From the NCBI RefSeq assembly GCF_034043675.1, contig NZ_JAXCLA010000002.1, positions 124,001 to 188,000 on the forward strand: a stretch of 64,000 bases of DNA, in the 5' to 3' direction. The position numbers and the translations under genes are program-made. The notes beneath the pieces were generated by a model. The model did no database searches and was not told where the DNA came from. It saw nothing but the letters and a program-made list of their open reading frames with translations. This document shows, piece by piece, positions 8,862-16,372 of this stretch (its first letter is position 1; every line of letters starts with the position of its first letter). Origin of the DNA: KK5 sp034043675. Its GTDB lineage: Bacteria; Pseudomonadota; Gammaproteobacteria; Burkholderiales; Burkholderiaceae_C.

Positions 8862-10052
8862 ATGACCATCGCCAGCCCCAACCTCAATCCCGTCATCGCG
8901 CTGCTGGGCCGCCGGCTGCGCCTGGCCGTCATCGGCGGCGGCCCCGGCTCCTTCATCGGCGCGATGCACCGCCAGGCCGCGCGGCTGGACGACGGCTACG
9001 AACTGGTCGCCGCCGCGCTCTCGTCGGACCCCGAGAAATCGGTGCAGGCCGGCGTCTCGCTGGGCCTGCCGGCCGAGCGGGCCTACGCCAGCGGGCTGGC
9101 GCTGCTGCAGGCGGAAGCACAGCGCACCGATGGCGCCGACGTGATCGCGATCATGACGCCCAACGACAGTCACTTCGAGCTGTCGGTGACGGCTCTGAAG
9201 CTGGGCTTCGACGTCATCTGCGACAAGCCGATGACCAACACGCTGGCCGAGGCACGCGAGCTGCACGCGGTGCAGCAGCAGAGCGGCCGCGTCTTCTGCC
9301 TCACGCACAACTACACCGGCTACCCGATGGTGCGCCAGGCCCGCGCGATGGTGGAAGCCGGCGAACTCGGCGAGCTGCGGCTGATGCAGGTCGAGTACGT
9401 GCAGGGCGGCCGCGCCGACGAGAGCATCCCGCCCGGCCAGAACAAGAAGCGCTGGAAGGAGGACGGCCGCGGCGGCCCGTCGCTGGTGATGGGCGACATC
9501 GGCACCCACGCGCACAACCTGCTGCGCTTCGTCAGCGGGCTGGAAGTGGCCGAGGTGGCGGCCGAGATCGGCCCGATCGTGCCCGGCCGCGTCGTGCACG
9601 ACTACGCCGGCGCAATGCTGCGGATGGAAGGCGGCGCGCGCGGCAGCTTCTGGGTCACGCAGACGGCGGCCGGCGTCGAGAACTGCCTGCGCCTGCGCAT
9701 CAGCGGCAACCGCGGCACGCTCGAATGGATGCAGGAGGTGCCGCAGGAGCTGCTGTTCAAGCCGCTGGGCGCACCGCAGCAGAAGCGCACGCCCAACGGC
9801 CCCGGCACCCTGCCCTTCGCCGCCCGCTCCTGCCGCATCGTGGCCGGCCATCCGGAAGGCTTCCACGAAGGCTTCGCCAATCTCTACAAGGACGCCGGCG
9901 AGGCCATCGCCGCGCGCCGTGCTGGCGCCGCACCCGACCCGCTGGCCCTGCACTTTCCGAACGCGCTGGACGGGCTGCGCGGCGTCGAGTTCGTCGACGC
10001 GGTGATGCGCTCCAGCGAGGCCAATGGGGCGTGGATGAAGCCGGGCGCTTGA
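8862..10052 (+). CDS. Gfo/Idh/MocA family oxidoreductase
   Basis: A 396-residue NAD(P)-dependent dehydrogenase. An N-terminal Rossmann fold carries VIGGGPGSFIG (about 24-34), and the family EKP motif appears as CDKPMTNTL (about 119-127), supplying the catalytic-domain lysine. The C-terminal alpha/beta domain includes MGDIGTHAHNLLRF (about 210). Family members oxidise or reduce sugars, cyclitols and related polyols; the substrate here is unknown. It is the last gene of the rightward cluster and ends 3 bases from the convergent DUF429 gene. Its place suggests a role in processing the imported compound. Confidence 0.85.
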   Translation: MTIASPNLNPVIALLGRRLRLAVIGGGPGSFIGAMHRQAARLDDGYELVAAALSSDPEKSVQAGVSLGLPAERAYASGLALLQAEAQRTDGADVIAIMTPNDSHFELSVTALKLGFDVICDKPMTNTLAEARELHAVQQQSGRVFCLTHNYTGYPMVRQARAMVEAGELGELRLMQVEYVQGGRADESIPPGQNKKRWKEDGRGGPSLVMGDIGTHAHNLLRFVSGLEVAEVAAEIGPIVPGRVVHDYAGAMLRMEGGARGSFWVTQTAAGVENCLRLRISGNRGTLEWMQEVPQELLFKPLGAPQQKRTPNGPGTLPFAARSCRIVAGHPEGFHEGFANLYKDAGEAIAARRAGAAPDPLALHFPNALDGLRGVEFVDAVMRSSEANGAWMKPGA

Positions 10053-10055
10053 AGC

Positions 10056-10886
10056 TCAGGCGCTGAGGATCCAGCCTTCCAGCGGATCGACATCGGCAGG
10101 CCAGCCGTAGCGCGGCTGCGCCGAGGCCCAGGCGGCCTGCATCAGGCACAGAACGGCATCGAGCCGGTCGCCGCTGGCGTCGGCCACCAGGTCGTCGCGC
10201 TGCGCATGGCTCAGCTTCAGGCGCAGGCCCAGGCGCACGCTGCGGCCCTGCTCCAGCGCCTCGACCAGGTCCTTGCGGGCGATCAGGCGCTCGGGCGTCT
10301 GCTTGGCGCGCTCATCGCTCTTGTAGCTGCGGCGGCCCAGTAGCTCGCGGGCCAGCAGGCCGGGATAGGCCTCCAGCGCCACGCGCTGTGGGTCACCGGC
10401 TTGCAGGCCTGGCAGCTCCGCGCCCGCGGCCAGCAGCAGCGGCACGCCGGCATGCAGCATCCAGGCGACGGGCGGATTGACCCATTTCATGCTGGGCGAG
10501 GCGCCGGCCGGCCCGTCGCAGGCGCGGTGCGCGAACTTGGCGCCGACCGGCCGCGCGGCACAGAACGCAGCGAAAAGCTCGCGGATCTCGGCACGCGGCA
10601 GCGCAGCGTAGTGCGCCATCAGCGCCAGCCACTGCTCGGGCCAGCCGAGCGCACGGACCAGCTCGCGCGGCAGGCAGAAGGGGAAATCGAAGCCGCCCAG
10701 CCAGTGGCCGGGCCGGGCCAGCCACTCGCCGAAGCCGGCCAGGGTGTCGAAGTGCTGCAGGCCGTCCAGGCGCACGATGGCGCCGTGGCGGCTGCCTAAA
10801 GCGAGGGTGATCGGCTTGCGCCGCGTCGGCGCGCTGCTGAAGTCGACGCCAAGCAACACCGGCCTGTCCGGGTTCGTTGTTTTCAT
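10056..10886 (-). CDS. DUF429 domain protein
   Basis: A 276-residue protein of the DUF429 family (predicted RNase H-like fold, function unknown). The N-terminal LLGVDFSSAPTRRKPI segment with its acidic residue and the later GDRLDAVLCLMQAAWA are the recognisable parts. The ATG at 10884-10886 is preferred to a start 147 bases upstream because it directly precedes the conserved beginning and leaves room for divergent promoters with the GGDEF gene. It converges on the oxidoreductase with 3 bases between stops. No operon partner is evident. Confidence 0.75.
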   Translation of the reverse strand: MKTTNPDRPVLLGVDFSSAPTRRKPITLALGSRHGAIVRLDGLQHFDTLAGFGEWLARPGHWLGGFDFPFCLPRELVRALGWPEQWLALMAHYAALPRAEIRELFAAFCAARPVGAKFAHRACDGPAGASPSMKWVNPPVAWMLHAGVPLLLAAGAELPGLQAGDPQRVALEAYPGLLARELLGRRSYKSDERAKQTPERLIARKDLVEALEQGRSVRLGLRLKLSHAQRDDLVADASGDRLDAVLCLMQAAWASAQPRYGWPADVDPLEGWILSA

Positions 10887-10998
10887 CGGCGCACTGTACC
10901 GACAGCGGCCGCAGGGCCCGGCAGTGTGTAGCATCGACACCGCAACTCCGGCGTTTTCGCGCTGTCTGGCTGCCTGGATGCATGAACCCCCTTCCCCG

Positions 10999-12723
10999 AT
11001 GAATCGCGCCTCGATCCCCGCAACGGTCTCCACCGATACCTACGATGAGCGGCTCGCCTCGGCGCAGATCGAGACCGATGCCGGCCGCTACCAGATGGCC
11101 ACGCGGCTGCTCGACGAAGCGATCGCCGCCTGCCCGCCGGCCGAGTACGGCCGCCGCGCCCACGCTCTGGCGCTGCTGGCCCACCACTACCCGCGCCTGG
11201 GCAAGCTGCACGCGAGCGTGCGCTGCGCCAGCGAGGCGCTGGCCATCTGCGAAGCCCATGGCGGCGACGAATCGGTACGCGCCGACGCGATGAGCGCGCT
11301 CTCGTACAGCTACGCGCAGTTCCTGATGGGCCGCGACGCGCTCGAATGGGGACTGCGCGCGCTGGCCGTGGCGCGCGCCGCCGGCAACCGCAGGAGCGAG
11401 GCCTGGGCGCTGAACCGCGTCGGCGTGGCCTATTCGAGCCTGGACAACCAGCGCCAGGCCTGCGAGACGACTAGCCAGGCGCTGACGATCGCCAAGACCC
11501 TGCCGGACGGCGCGCAGGCCCTGTCCTTCTCCTGCCTGAACAACCTCGCCTACTGCTGGCTCTACCGCGTCAAGGAGGCACGCCGCGCGGGCGAGCCGAA
11601 TTCGCCGGCGCTGCGCGAGGCGCTCGACCAGGCGCAGGCGCTGTCGGAGCAGGCCACGCTGGTGGCGCGCGAGGCGGGCAACCCCTTCCAGGTGGCCGTG
11701 GCCGTGTCCAACCTGGTCGATGCGCTGCTGCACCGCCAGGCCTTCAACGAGGCCGAGCCGCTGCTGGCCGAGTTCGAGGCGCTGTCGCAGCAGAACGGCT
11801 ACCTGTCGCTGGAACTGCAGGCGGCGGCGCAGCGCGCGCTGATCCGCATGGCGCGCGGCCAGGTCGCCGGCGCCATCGCCGAGCTCAACAGCCTGCTGCT
11901 GCGCGACCACGAGGGCGGCCTGCCGCCGAAGCTGCGCCGCATCCTGATCCACGCGCTGTACGAGGCGCACAAGGCCTGCGGCGAATACCGCGAGGCGCTG
12001 GGCTACCTGGAGCAGCACATCGAGCTGGAGCGCCAGATCGCGCGCGACACGCAGACCCTGCAGAACGAGATCATGCAGATCCGCAACGAGGTGGACCAGG
12101 CGCAGGCCCGTGCCGAGACGGCGCTGCAGGCCGCCGCGCACGAGCGCGAGCGCGCCCGCCACCTCGAGACCGAGCAGCAGCAGTTGCGCGCCCAGGCGAT
12201 GGCGCTGGACCGCGCCGCGCACGAGGACGTGCTGACGGGCCTGCACAACCGCCGCCATGCCGAGTACGCGCTGCCGCTGCTGGTGGAGGGCGCGCGCCAG
12301 GCCGGCTCGCAGATCTGCATGGCGATGCTGGACGTCGACCACTTCAAGCAGGTCAACGACCGCTTCGGCCACGGCGTCGGTGATGCGGTGCTGCACCAGC
12401 TCGCGGCCCTGCTGCGCAGCAAGATGCGCGGCGCCGACCTGCTGGCTCGCATCGGCGGCGAGGAGTTCCTCGTCGTGATGGTGGGCACGACGATCGACCT
12501 GGCCCTCGCGATCTGCGAGCGCCTGCGCGAAGCCGTGGCCGCATGCGACTGGGAAGCCACCGCGCCGGGCCTGGCCGTGCGCGTCAGCATCGGCCTGGCC
12601 GGCGACCGGCCGCCACCCGAGGCGCGGCTGCTGCTGGACCGCGCGGACGCGGCGCTCTACGCGGCCAAGCGCGGCGGCCGCGACCGCGTGCACGTGGATC
12701 ACGATGCTGTAAACCCGGAATGA
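10999..12723 (+). CDS. TPR-containing diguanylate cyclase (GGDEF)
   Basis: A 574-residue signalling protein. The first 330 residues or so are alanine-rich helical repeats of TPR type, followed by a coiled coil (about 345-410, rich in E, Q and R), then a GGDEF domain. The active loop is GGEEF at 486-490, and the RxxD inhibitory site is present as RGAD at 477-480, so the enzyme should make c-di-GMP and be product-inhibited. No membrane segment is seen, so it is probably cytosolic and controlled through protein contacts of the TPR part. ATG 10999 is used; ATG 10978 is an in-frame alternative, and neither has a good Shine-Dalgarno. Its stop overlaps the asparaginase start (ATGA). Confidence 0.88.
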   Translation: MNRASIPATVSTDTYDERLASAQIETDAGRYQMATRLLDEAIAACPPAEYGRRAHALALLAHHYPRLGKLHASVRCASEALAICEAHGGDESVRADAMSALSYSYAQFLMGRDALEWGLRALAVARAAGNRRSEAWALNRVGVAYSSLDNQRQACETTSQALTIAKTLPDGAQALSFSCLNNLAYCWLYRVKEARRAGEPNSPALREALDQAQALSEQATLVAREAGNPFQVAVAVSNLVDALLHRQAFNEAEPLLAEFEALSQQNGYLSLELQAAAQRALIRMARGQVAGAIAELNSLLLRDHEGGLPPKLRRILIHALYEAHKACGEYREALGYLEQHIELERQIARDTQTLQNEIMQIRNEVDQAQARAETALQAAAHERERARHLETEQQQLRAQAMALDRAAHEDVLTGLHNRRHAEYALPLLVEGARQAGSQICMAMLDVDHFKQVNDRFGHGVGDAVLHQLAALLRSKMRGADLLARIGGEEFLVVMVGTTIDLALAICERLREAVAACDWEATAPGLAVRVSIGLAGDRPPPEARLLLDRADAALYAAKRGGRDRVHVDHDAVNPE

Positions 12724-13793
12724 CGACGAACAACCCCATCCTCGCCGAGGTGCTGCGCGGCAGCGCCGTCGAATCCCTTCACGCCGGCGCGCTGGCTATC
12801 GTCGATGCCGGCGGCGCCGTCCACACGGCGCTGGGCGACGTGGACCGGCCGATCTTCCCGCGCTCCGCCGTCAAGGCGCTGCAGGCACTGCCGCTGGTGG
12901 CCAGCGGCGCAGCGGAACGCTTCGGCTTCGGCGACGAGCAGCTCGCCATCGCCTGCGCCTCGCACAGCGGCGAGCCCGAGCACGTGGCCACCTCGGCCGG
13001 CATGCTCGCCCGGCTGGGCCTGGACGCCGACGCGCTCGAATGCGGCACCCAGTGGCCCAGCCGCGAACCGGTGCTGCGCGGCATGCTGGCACGCGGCGAG
13101 CAAGCCACGCCGCTGCACAACAACTGCTCCGGCAAGCACGCCGGCTTCGTCTGCGTGGCCTGCGCGATGGCGCTGGCGCAGGGCCGCGAGCCGGCCGAGT
13201 TCGCGCGCGGCTATGTGGCACCGAATCACCCGGTGATGCGCGAGGTGAGCGCGGCACTGCAGGCGACCACCGGCTTCGATCTGGCGAAGGCGCCGCGCGG
13301 CACCGATGGCTGCTCGATCCCGACCTATGGCATCCCGCTGCGCGCGCTGGCGCTGGCCTTCGCGCGGCTGGGCACCGGGCAAGGCCTGAGCCATGAACAT
13401 GCGCGCGCCGCGCAGCGGCTGCGCAAAGCGGTGGCGGCCGCACCGTTCATGGTCGGCGGCAGCGCGCGCTTCGACACGCTCGTGATGGAAGCGCTGGGCG
13501 AAAGGCTGTTCTGCAAGGTTGGTGCCGAAGGCGTCTACTGCGCCGCCCTGCCCGAGCTAGGCCTGGGCGTGGCGCTGAAGATCGACGATGGCGCCGTGCG
13601 GGCGGCGGAGGCGGTGATGGCCTCAGTCGCGGAGCAGTTGCTGACCTTGCACGACGCTCAAGCCGCACTGCTGCGCGGCTACAGCAACATGCCGCTGAAG
13701 AACTGGAACGGGATCGAGGTCGGCACGGTGCGGGCCACGGTTGCCGCTCTCACTGCTGTTCCCAACCGCCACCCAGCGCCAGGAACAATCTGA
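12720..13793 (+). CDS. L-asparaginase, SxxK (Rhizobium etli type II / AnsA-like) family
   Basis: A 357-residue asparaginase of the family typified by the inducible R. etli enzyme, unrelated to E. coli AnsB. The catalytic Ser-x-x-Lys pair is visible as Ser49/Lys52 in FPRSAVKALQ. The metal/active-site motif HNNCSGKH (Cys136, Lys139) and a third cysteine in TDGCSIPTYG (Cys198) are present. It hydrolyses L-asparagine to aspartate and ammonia. The ATG overlaps the stop of the diguanylate cyclase gene by 4 bases, implying translational coupling. Its last 44 bases overlap the 3' end of the convergent NodT gene. Confidence 0.88.
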   Translation: MTTNNPILAEVLRGSAVESLHAGALAIVDAGGAVHTALGDVDRPIFPRSAVKALQALPLVASGAAERFGFGDEQLAIACASHSGEPEHVATSAGMLARLGLDADALECGTQWPSREPVLRGMLARGEQATPLHNNCSGKHAGFVCVACAMALAQGREPAEFARGYVAPNHPVMREVSAALQATTGFDLAKAPRGTDGCSIPTYGIPLRALALAFARLGTGQGLSHEHARAAQRLRKAVAAAPFMVGGSARFDTLVMEALGERLFCKVGAEGVYCAALPELGLGVALKIDDGAVRAAEAVMASVAEQLLTLHDAQAALLRGYSNMPLKNWNGIEVGTVRATVAALTAVPNRHPAPGTI

Positions 13794-15177
13794 CCTGATC
13801 CTGCGCCAGCTCCGCATCGGTGCTGGCCAGCGTGACGTCGGCGCCGATCAACGTGCGCTGCGCGTCGAGGCTGCTGGCGTAGGGACGGCGGCCGGCCTCG
13901 AAGTAACGCTTCTGTTCGGCAGCGAGTTCGGCCGCCTTGTCGCGGGCGATCCGTTGTGCGTCGCGGCGTTCGAGGTCGCGGCGGTAGCGGCTCAGCGCCG
14001 TCTCGGTTTCGGCCAGCGCCTGCAGCACGACACCGTCGAACTGCGCCAGTGCCGCCTGCGAATCGGCCTCGGCCATCTTCACGCGGGCCTTCGCGCCCTG
14101 GTCGGGAATGGTCCAGCTCAGCAGCGGGCCGATGCCGAAGGTCTGAGTGGCCGGCTGGCCCAGGTGTTCGGCGATGCCGACGAGGCCAGCCGAGGCGCCG
14201 ATGCTGATGCTCGGGTACAGCGAGGCCGTCGCCACGCCGATGCGCGCGCTGGCCACCGCAGCCTGGCGCTCGGCCTGGCGCACGTCGGGACGGCGCTTCA
14301 GCAGCGCGGTGCCGTCGCCGACGGGCAGCGGCGCGATCAGCTCGGGCAAGACCGCGCAGCGCACGCTGGCAGGGTCCAGCTCCTGCGGCGTGCGGCCCAG
14401 CAGCGCGGCGAGGCGGTAGAAGCCCGCTTCGCGCTCGGCGTCGAAGCGCGGCAGGCCGGCGCGCTGCGCCTCCAGCAGCCCTTCGGCACGCAGCACGCTG
14501 CTGTCGTCGCCGCGGCCGGCGTCGTCCATGCGGCGCGCGAGCGTCAAGGTGCGCTGCGCCAGCAGGAGCGAACGCTCGGCCACAGCCTTCTCCGTCTGCG
14601 CGTGGCAGACCTGCAGATAAGCCTGCACCGTCTGCGCGACGACGCTGACGCGGGCCACGTCCTGCGCGGCCTCGACGGCCTGCAGGTTTGCCTCGGCCGC
14701 TTCCTCGCCGCGCTTGAGCTGGCCCCACAGGTCGAGCTGGTAGGACGCATGCAGCGCCAGCTCGCCCTCGTTGGCGACCGGCAACTGTTCGGACAGCAGG
14801 TAGGCCTCGCCCGATTCACGCGCGCGCTTCACGGCGGCGACGGTGCCGACGTGCACGTTGCGCTCGGCATCCACCTGCGTGACCAGCGCGGCAGCGCGAC
14901 GCAGGTGCGCCTCGGCCGCGCGCAGCGAGGTGTTGGCCTGCAGCGCCTGCGCCACCAGCGCATCCAGCTCGGCGCTGCGGTAGAGCCGCCACCACTGCGG
15001 CGGCAGCGGGTCGAGGCTCACGGTACCGGCCTGCGCCTGCTGGAACGAGGCCTGCGCGGCCGGGCGCTTCACCGCCGCGTCGGCCGGCACCTGATAGTTC
15101 GGACCGACGGTCGTGCAGCCGGCCACCAATGCAGCGGCGACTGCCAGCAGCAGCGGTCGCAGGACGGCGGGCTTCAC
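13750..15177 (-). CDS. efflux outer-membrane lipoprotein, NodT/TolC family
   Basis: A 475-residue outer-membrane factor. The N-terminal signal ends in a lipobox (LVAGC, Cys21), so it is a lipoprotein; two outer membrane efflux repeats follow, with the usual coiled-coil helices. It forms the exit duct for the pump encoded upstream (HlyD-type adaptor, DUF1656 and FUSC proteins). Its ATG overlaps the adaptor stop by 4 bases. The 3' end runs 44 bases into the opposite asparaginase gene, an unusually long convergent overlap that leaves no room for a conventional intergenic terminator. Confidence 0.9.
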   Translation of the reverse strand: MKPAVLRPLLLAVAAALVAGCTTVGPNYQVPADAAVKRPAAQASFQQAQAGTVSLDPLPPQWWRLYRSAELDALVAQALQANTSLRAAEAHLRRAAALVTQVDAERNVHVGTVAAVKRARESGEAYLLSEQLPVANEGELALHASYQLDLWGQLKRGEEAAEANLQAVEAAQDVARVSVVAQTVQAYLQVCHAQTEKAVAERSLLLAQRTLTLARRMDDAGRGDDSSVLRAEGLLEAQRAGLPRFDAEREAGFYRLAALLGRTPQELDPASVRCAVLPELIAPLPVGDGTALLKRRPDVRQAERQAAVASARIGVATASLYPSISIGASAGLVGIAEHLGQPATQTFGIGPLLSWTIPDQGAKARVKMAEADSQAALAQFDGVVLQALAETETALSRYRRDLERRDAQRIARDKAAELAAEQKRYFEAGRRPYASSLDAQRTLIGADVTLASTDAELAQDQVRLFLALGGGWEQQ

Positions 15178-16166
15178 GGCCGGCCTCCCTGTTGTTCCAG
15201 CACCGAGACGGTGGCGGTGCGGCCGATCGTCGGCCGTTCGCCGGCAGGCCAGGCATCGACGGCGATGCGCACCGGCACGCGCTGCGCCAGCCGCACCCAG
15301 TTGAAGCTGGGGTTCACGTTGGGCAGCATGTTGTTGCCGCTGGTGCGGTCGCGGTCCTCGATGCCGGCGGCCACGCTCTGCACATGGCCGCGCAAGGTCG
15401 CGTCGCGGCCCATCAGCCGGATGCTGACGGCTTGGCCCGGCTGCAGGTGGTCGATCTTGGTTTCCTCGAAGTAGCCATCGACGTAGACGGCGCCGCCGTC
15501 GACGACCGACAGCACCGGCCGGCCCGTGGCCACGTAGTCGCCGACGCGCGGCGCGCGGTCGTTCAGGTAGCCGTTGACGGGGCTGCGCACCGTCGTGCGT
15601 TCGAGGTTCAGCTCGGCCGTGTTCAGCGCGGCCGTGGCCGCCGCCTCGCTGGCCTGCGCCGCGGCCTGCTGGGCCTGGGCCAGCGCCACCGCGGCCTCGC
15701 CCTGATGGACCTTCAGGTCGCCCTGCTCCACCGTCTCCTGCGCGACCAGGTCGGACAGCTTGCGGTTGCGCGCGGCCTCGCGCTGCGCCTGCTCCAGCAG
15801 TGCGCGCTGGTTGGCCAGCGCGGCGCTCGCCTGGCCGCGGGCGGCGCGGCTCTGCGCGACGGCGGCGCGGGCCTGCGAGACGGCCAGCTCATAGCGCGCC
15901 GGATCGATGCGGAACAGCACGTCGCCGGCGTGCACGGCCTGGTTGTCGCGTACCTGCACCTCGGTGACGAGGCCGCCCACGTCGGGCGCGACCTGCAGCA
16001 CGTCGGCGCGCAGGTGGGCATCGCGGGTCCAGGGTGTGTCGGCGTAGCGGGCCCAGACCTCGCGGCCGGCCAGCGCGGCGACGGCCACGACCACGAGCGT
16101 CAGCGCCACAGGCGCCAGCTTGCGGGCCATGCGGCCCAGGGACGATGAGTTTGATGAAGCTTTCAT
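15174..16166 (-). CDS. HlyD-family membrane fusion protein (AaeA/EmrA-like)
   Basis: A 330-residue periplasmic adaptor anchored by one N-terminal membrane segment (about 15-36). A biotinyl-lipoyl-like segment starts near AHLRADVLQVAPDVGG (about 54), with a long helical hairpin rich in A, Q and R (about 105-180) and a beta-barrel part. It links the inner-membrane FUSC component to the NodT duct. The ATG at 16164-16166 overlaps the DUF1656 stop (ATGA); the upstream in-frame extension is DUF1656/FUSC shadow. By analogy with AaeA the exported compounds may be aromatic carboxylic acids. Confidence 0.88.
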   Translation of the reverse strand: MKASSNSSSLGRMARKLAPVALTLVVVAVAALAGREVWARYADTPWTRDAHLRADVLQVAPDVGGLVTEVQVRDNQAVHAGDVLFRIDPARYELAVSQARAAVAQSRAARGQASAALANQRALLEQAQREAARNRKLSDLVAQETVEQGDLKVHQGEAAVALAQAQQAAAQASEAAATAALNTAELNLERTTVRSPVNGYLNDRAPRVGDYVATGRPVLSVVDGGAVYVDGYFEETKIDHLQPGQAVSIRLMGRDATLRGHVQSVAAGIEDRDRTSGNNMLPNVNPSFNWVRLAQRVPVRIAVDAWPAGERPTIGRTATVSVLEQQGGRP

Positions 16167-16372
16167 GAGGACCATCCAGCGCTCCAGCGCACGACGGCGC
16201 AGAGCACGATCACGTAGAGCGAGACATTGAAGAGCGAGCGGTGCCAGACCCAGCGGTACACGCCGAGCCGCCCGAAAACCCAGCGCAGGCCGGCCACGCC
16301 GATGTAGGCGAGCAGCAGCGGCAGCGCGAGCGCGGGCAGGTAGATGCCGTAGAAGGTGAGGTCGCCGATCAT
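16163..16372 (-). CDS. DUF1656 small membrane protein (AaeX-like)
   Basis: A 69-residue protein with two membrane helices (about 8-30 and 48-63) separated by a basic loop. The start MIGDLTFYGIYLPALAL is typical of DUF1656/AaeX proteins that accompany AaeAB pumps. Its ATG (16370-16372) overlaps the FUSC stop and its stop overlaps the adaptor start, both by 4 bases, so it is firmly within the operon. It is easy to miss because it is hidden inside longer spurious frames. The function of AaeX itself is not established. Confidence 0.85.
   Translation of the reverse strand: MIGDLTFYGIYLPALALPLLLAYIGVAGLRWVFGRLGVYRWVWHRSLFNVSLYVIVLCAVVRWSAGWSS

Noticed and set aside
13741..15474. A 577-codon plus-strand frame opposite the NodT gene
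   Set aside because: It is an antisense shadow; the opposite strand encodes a complete lipoprotein with lipobox and the family repeats.
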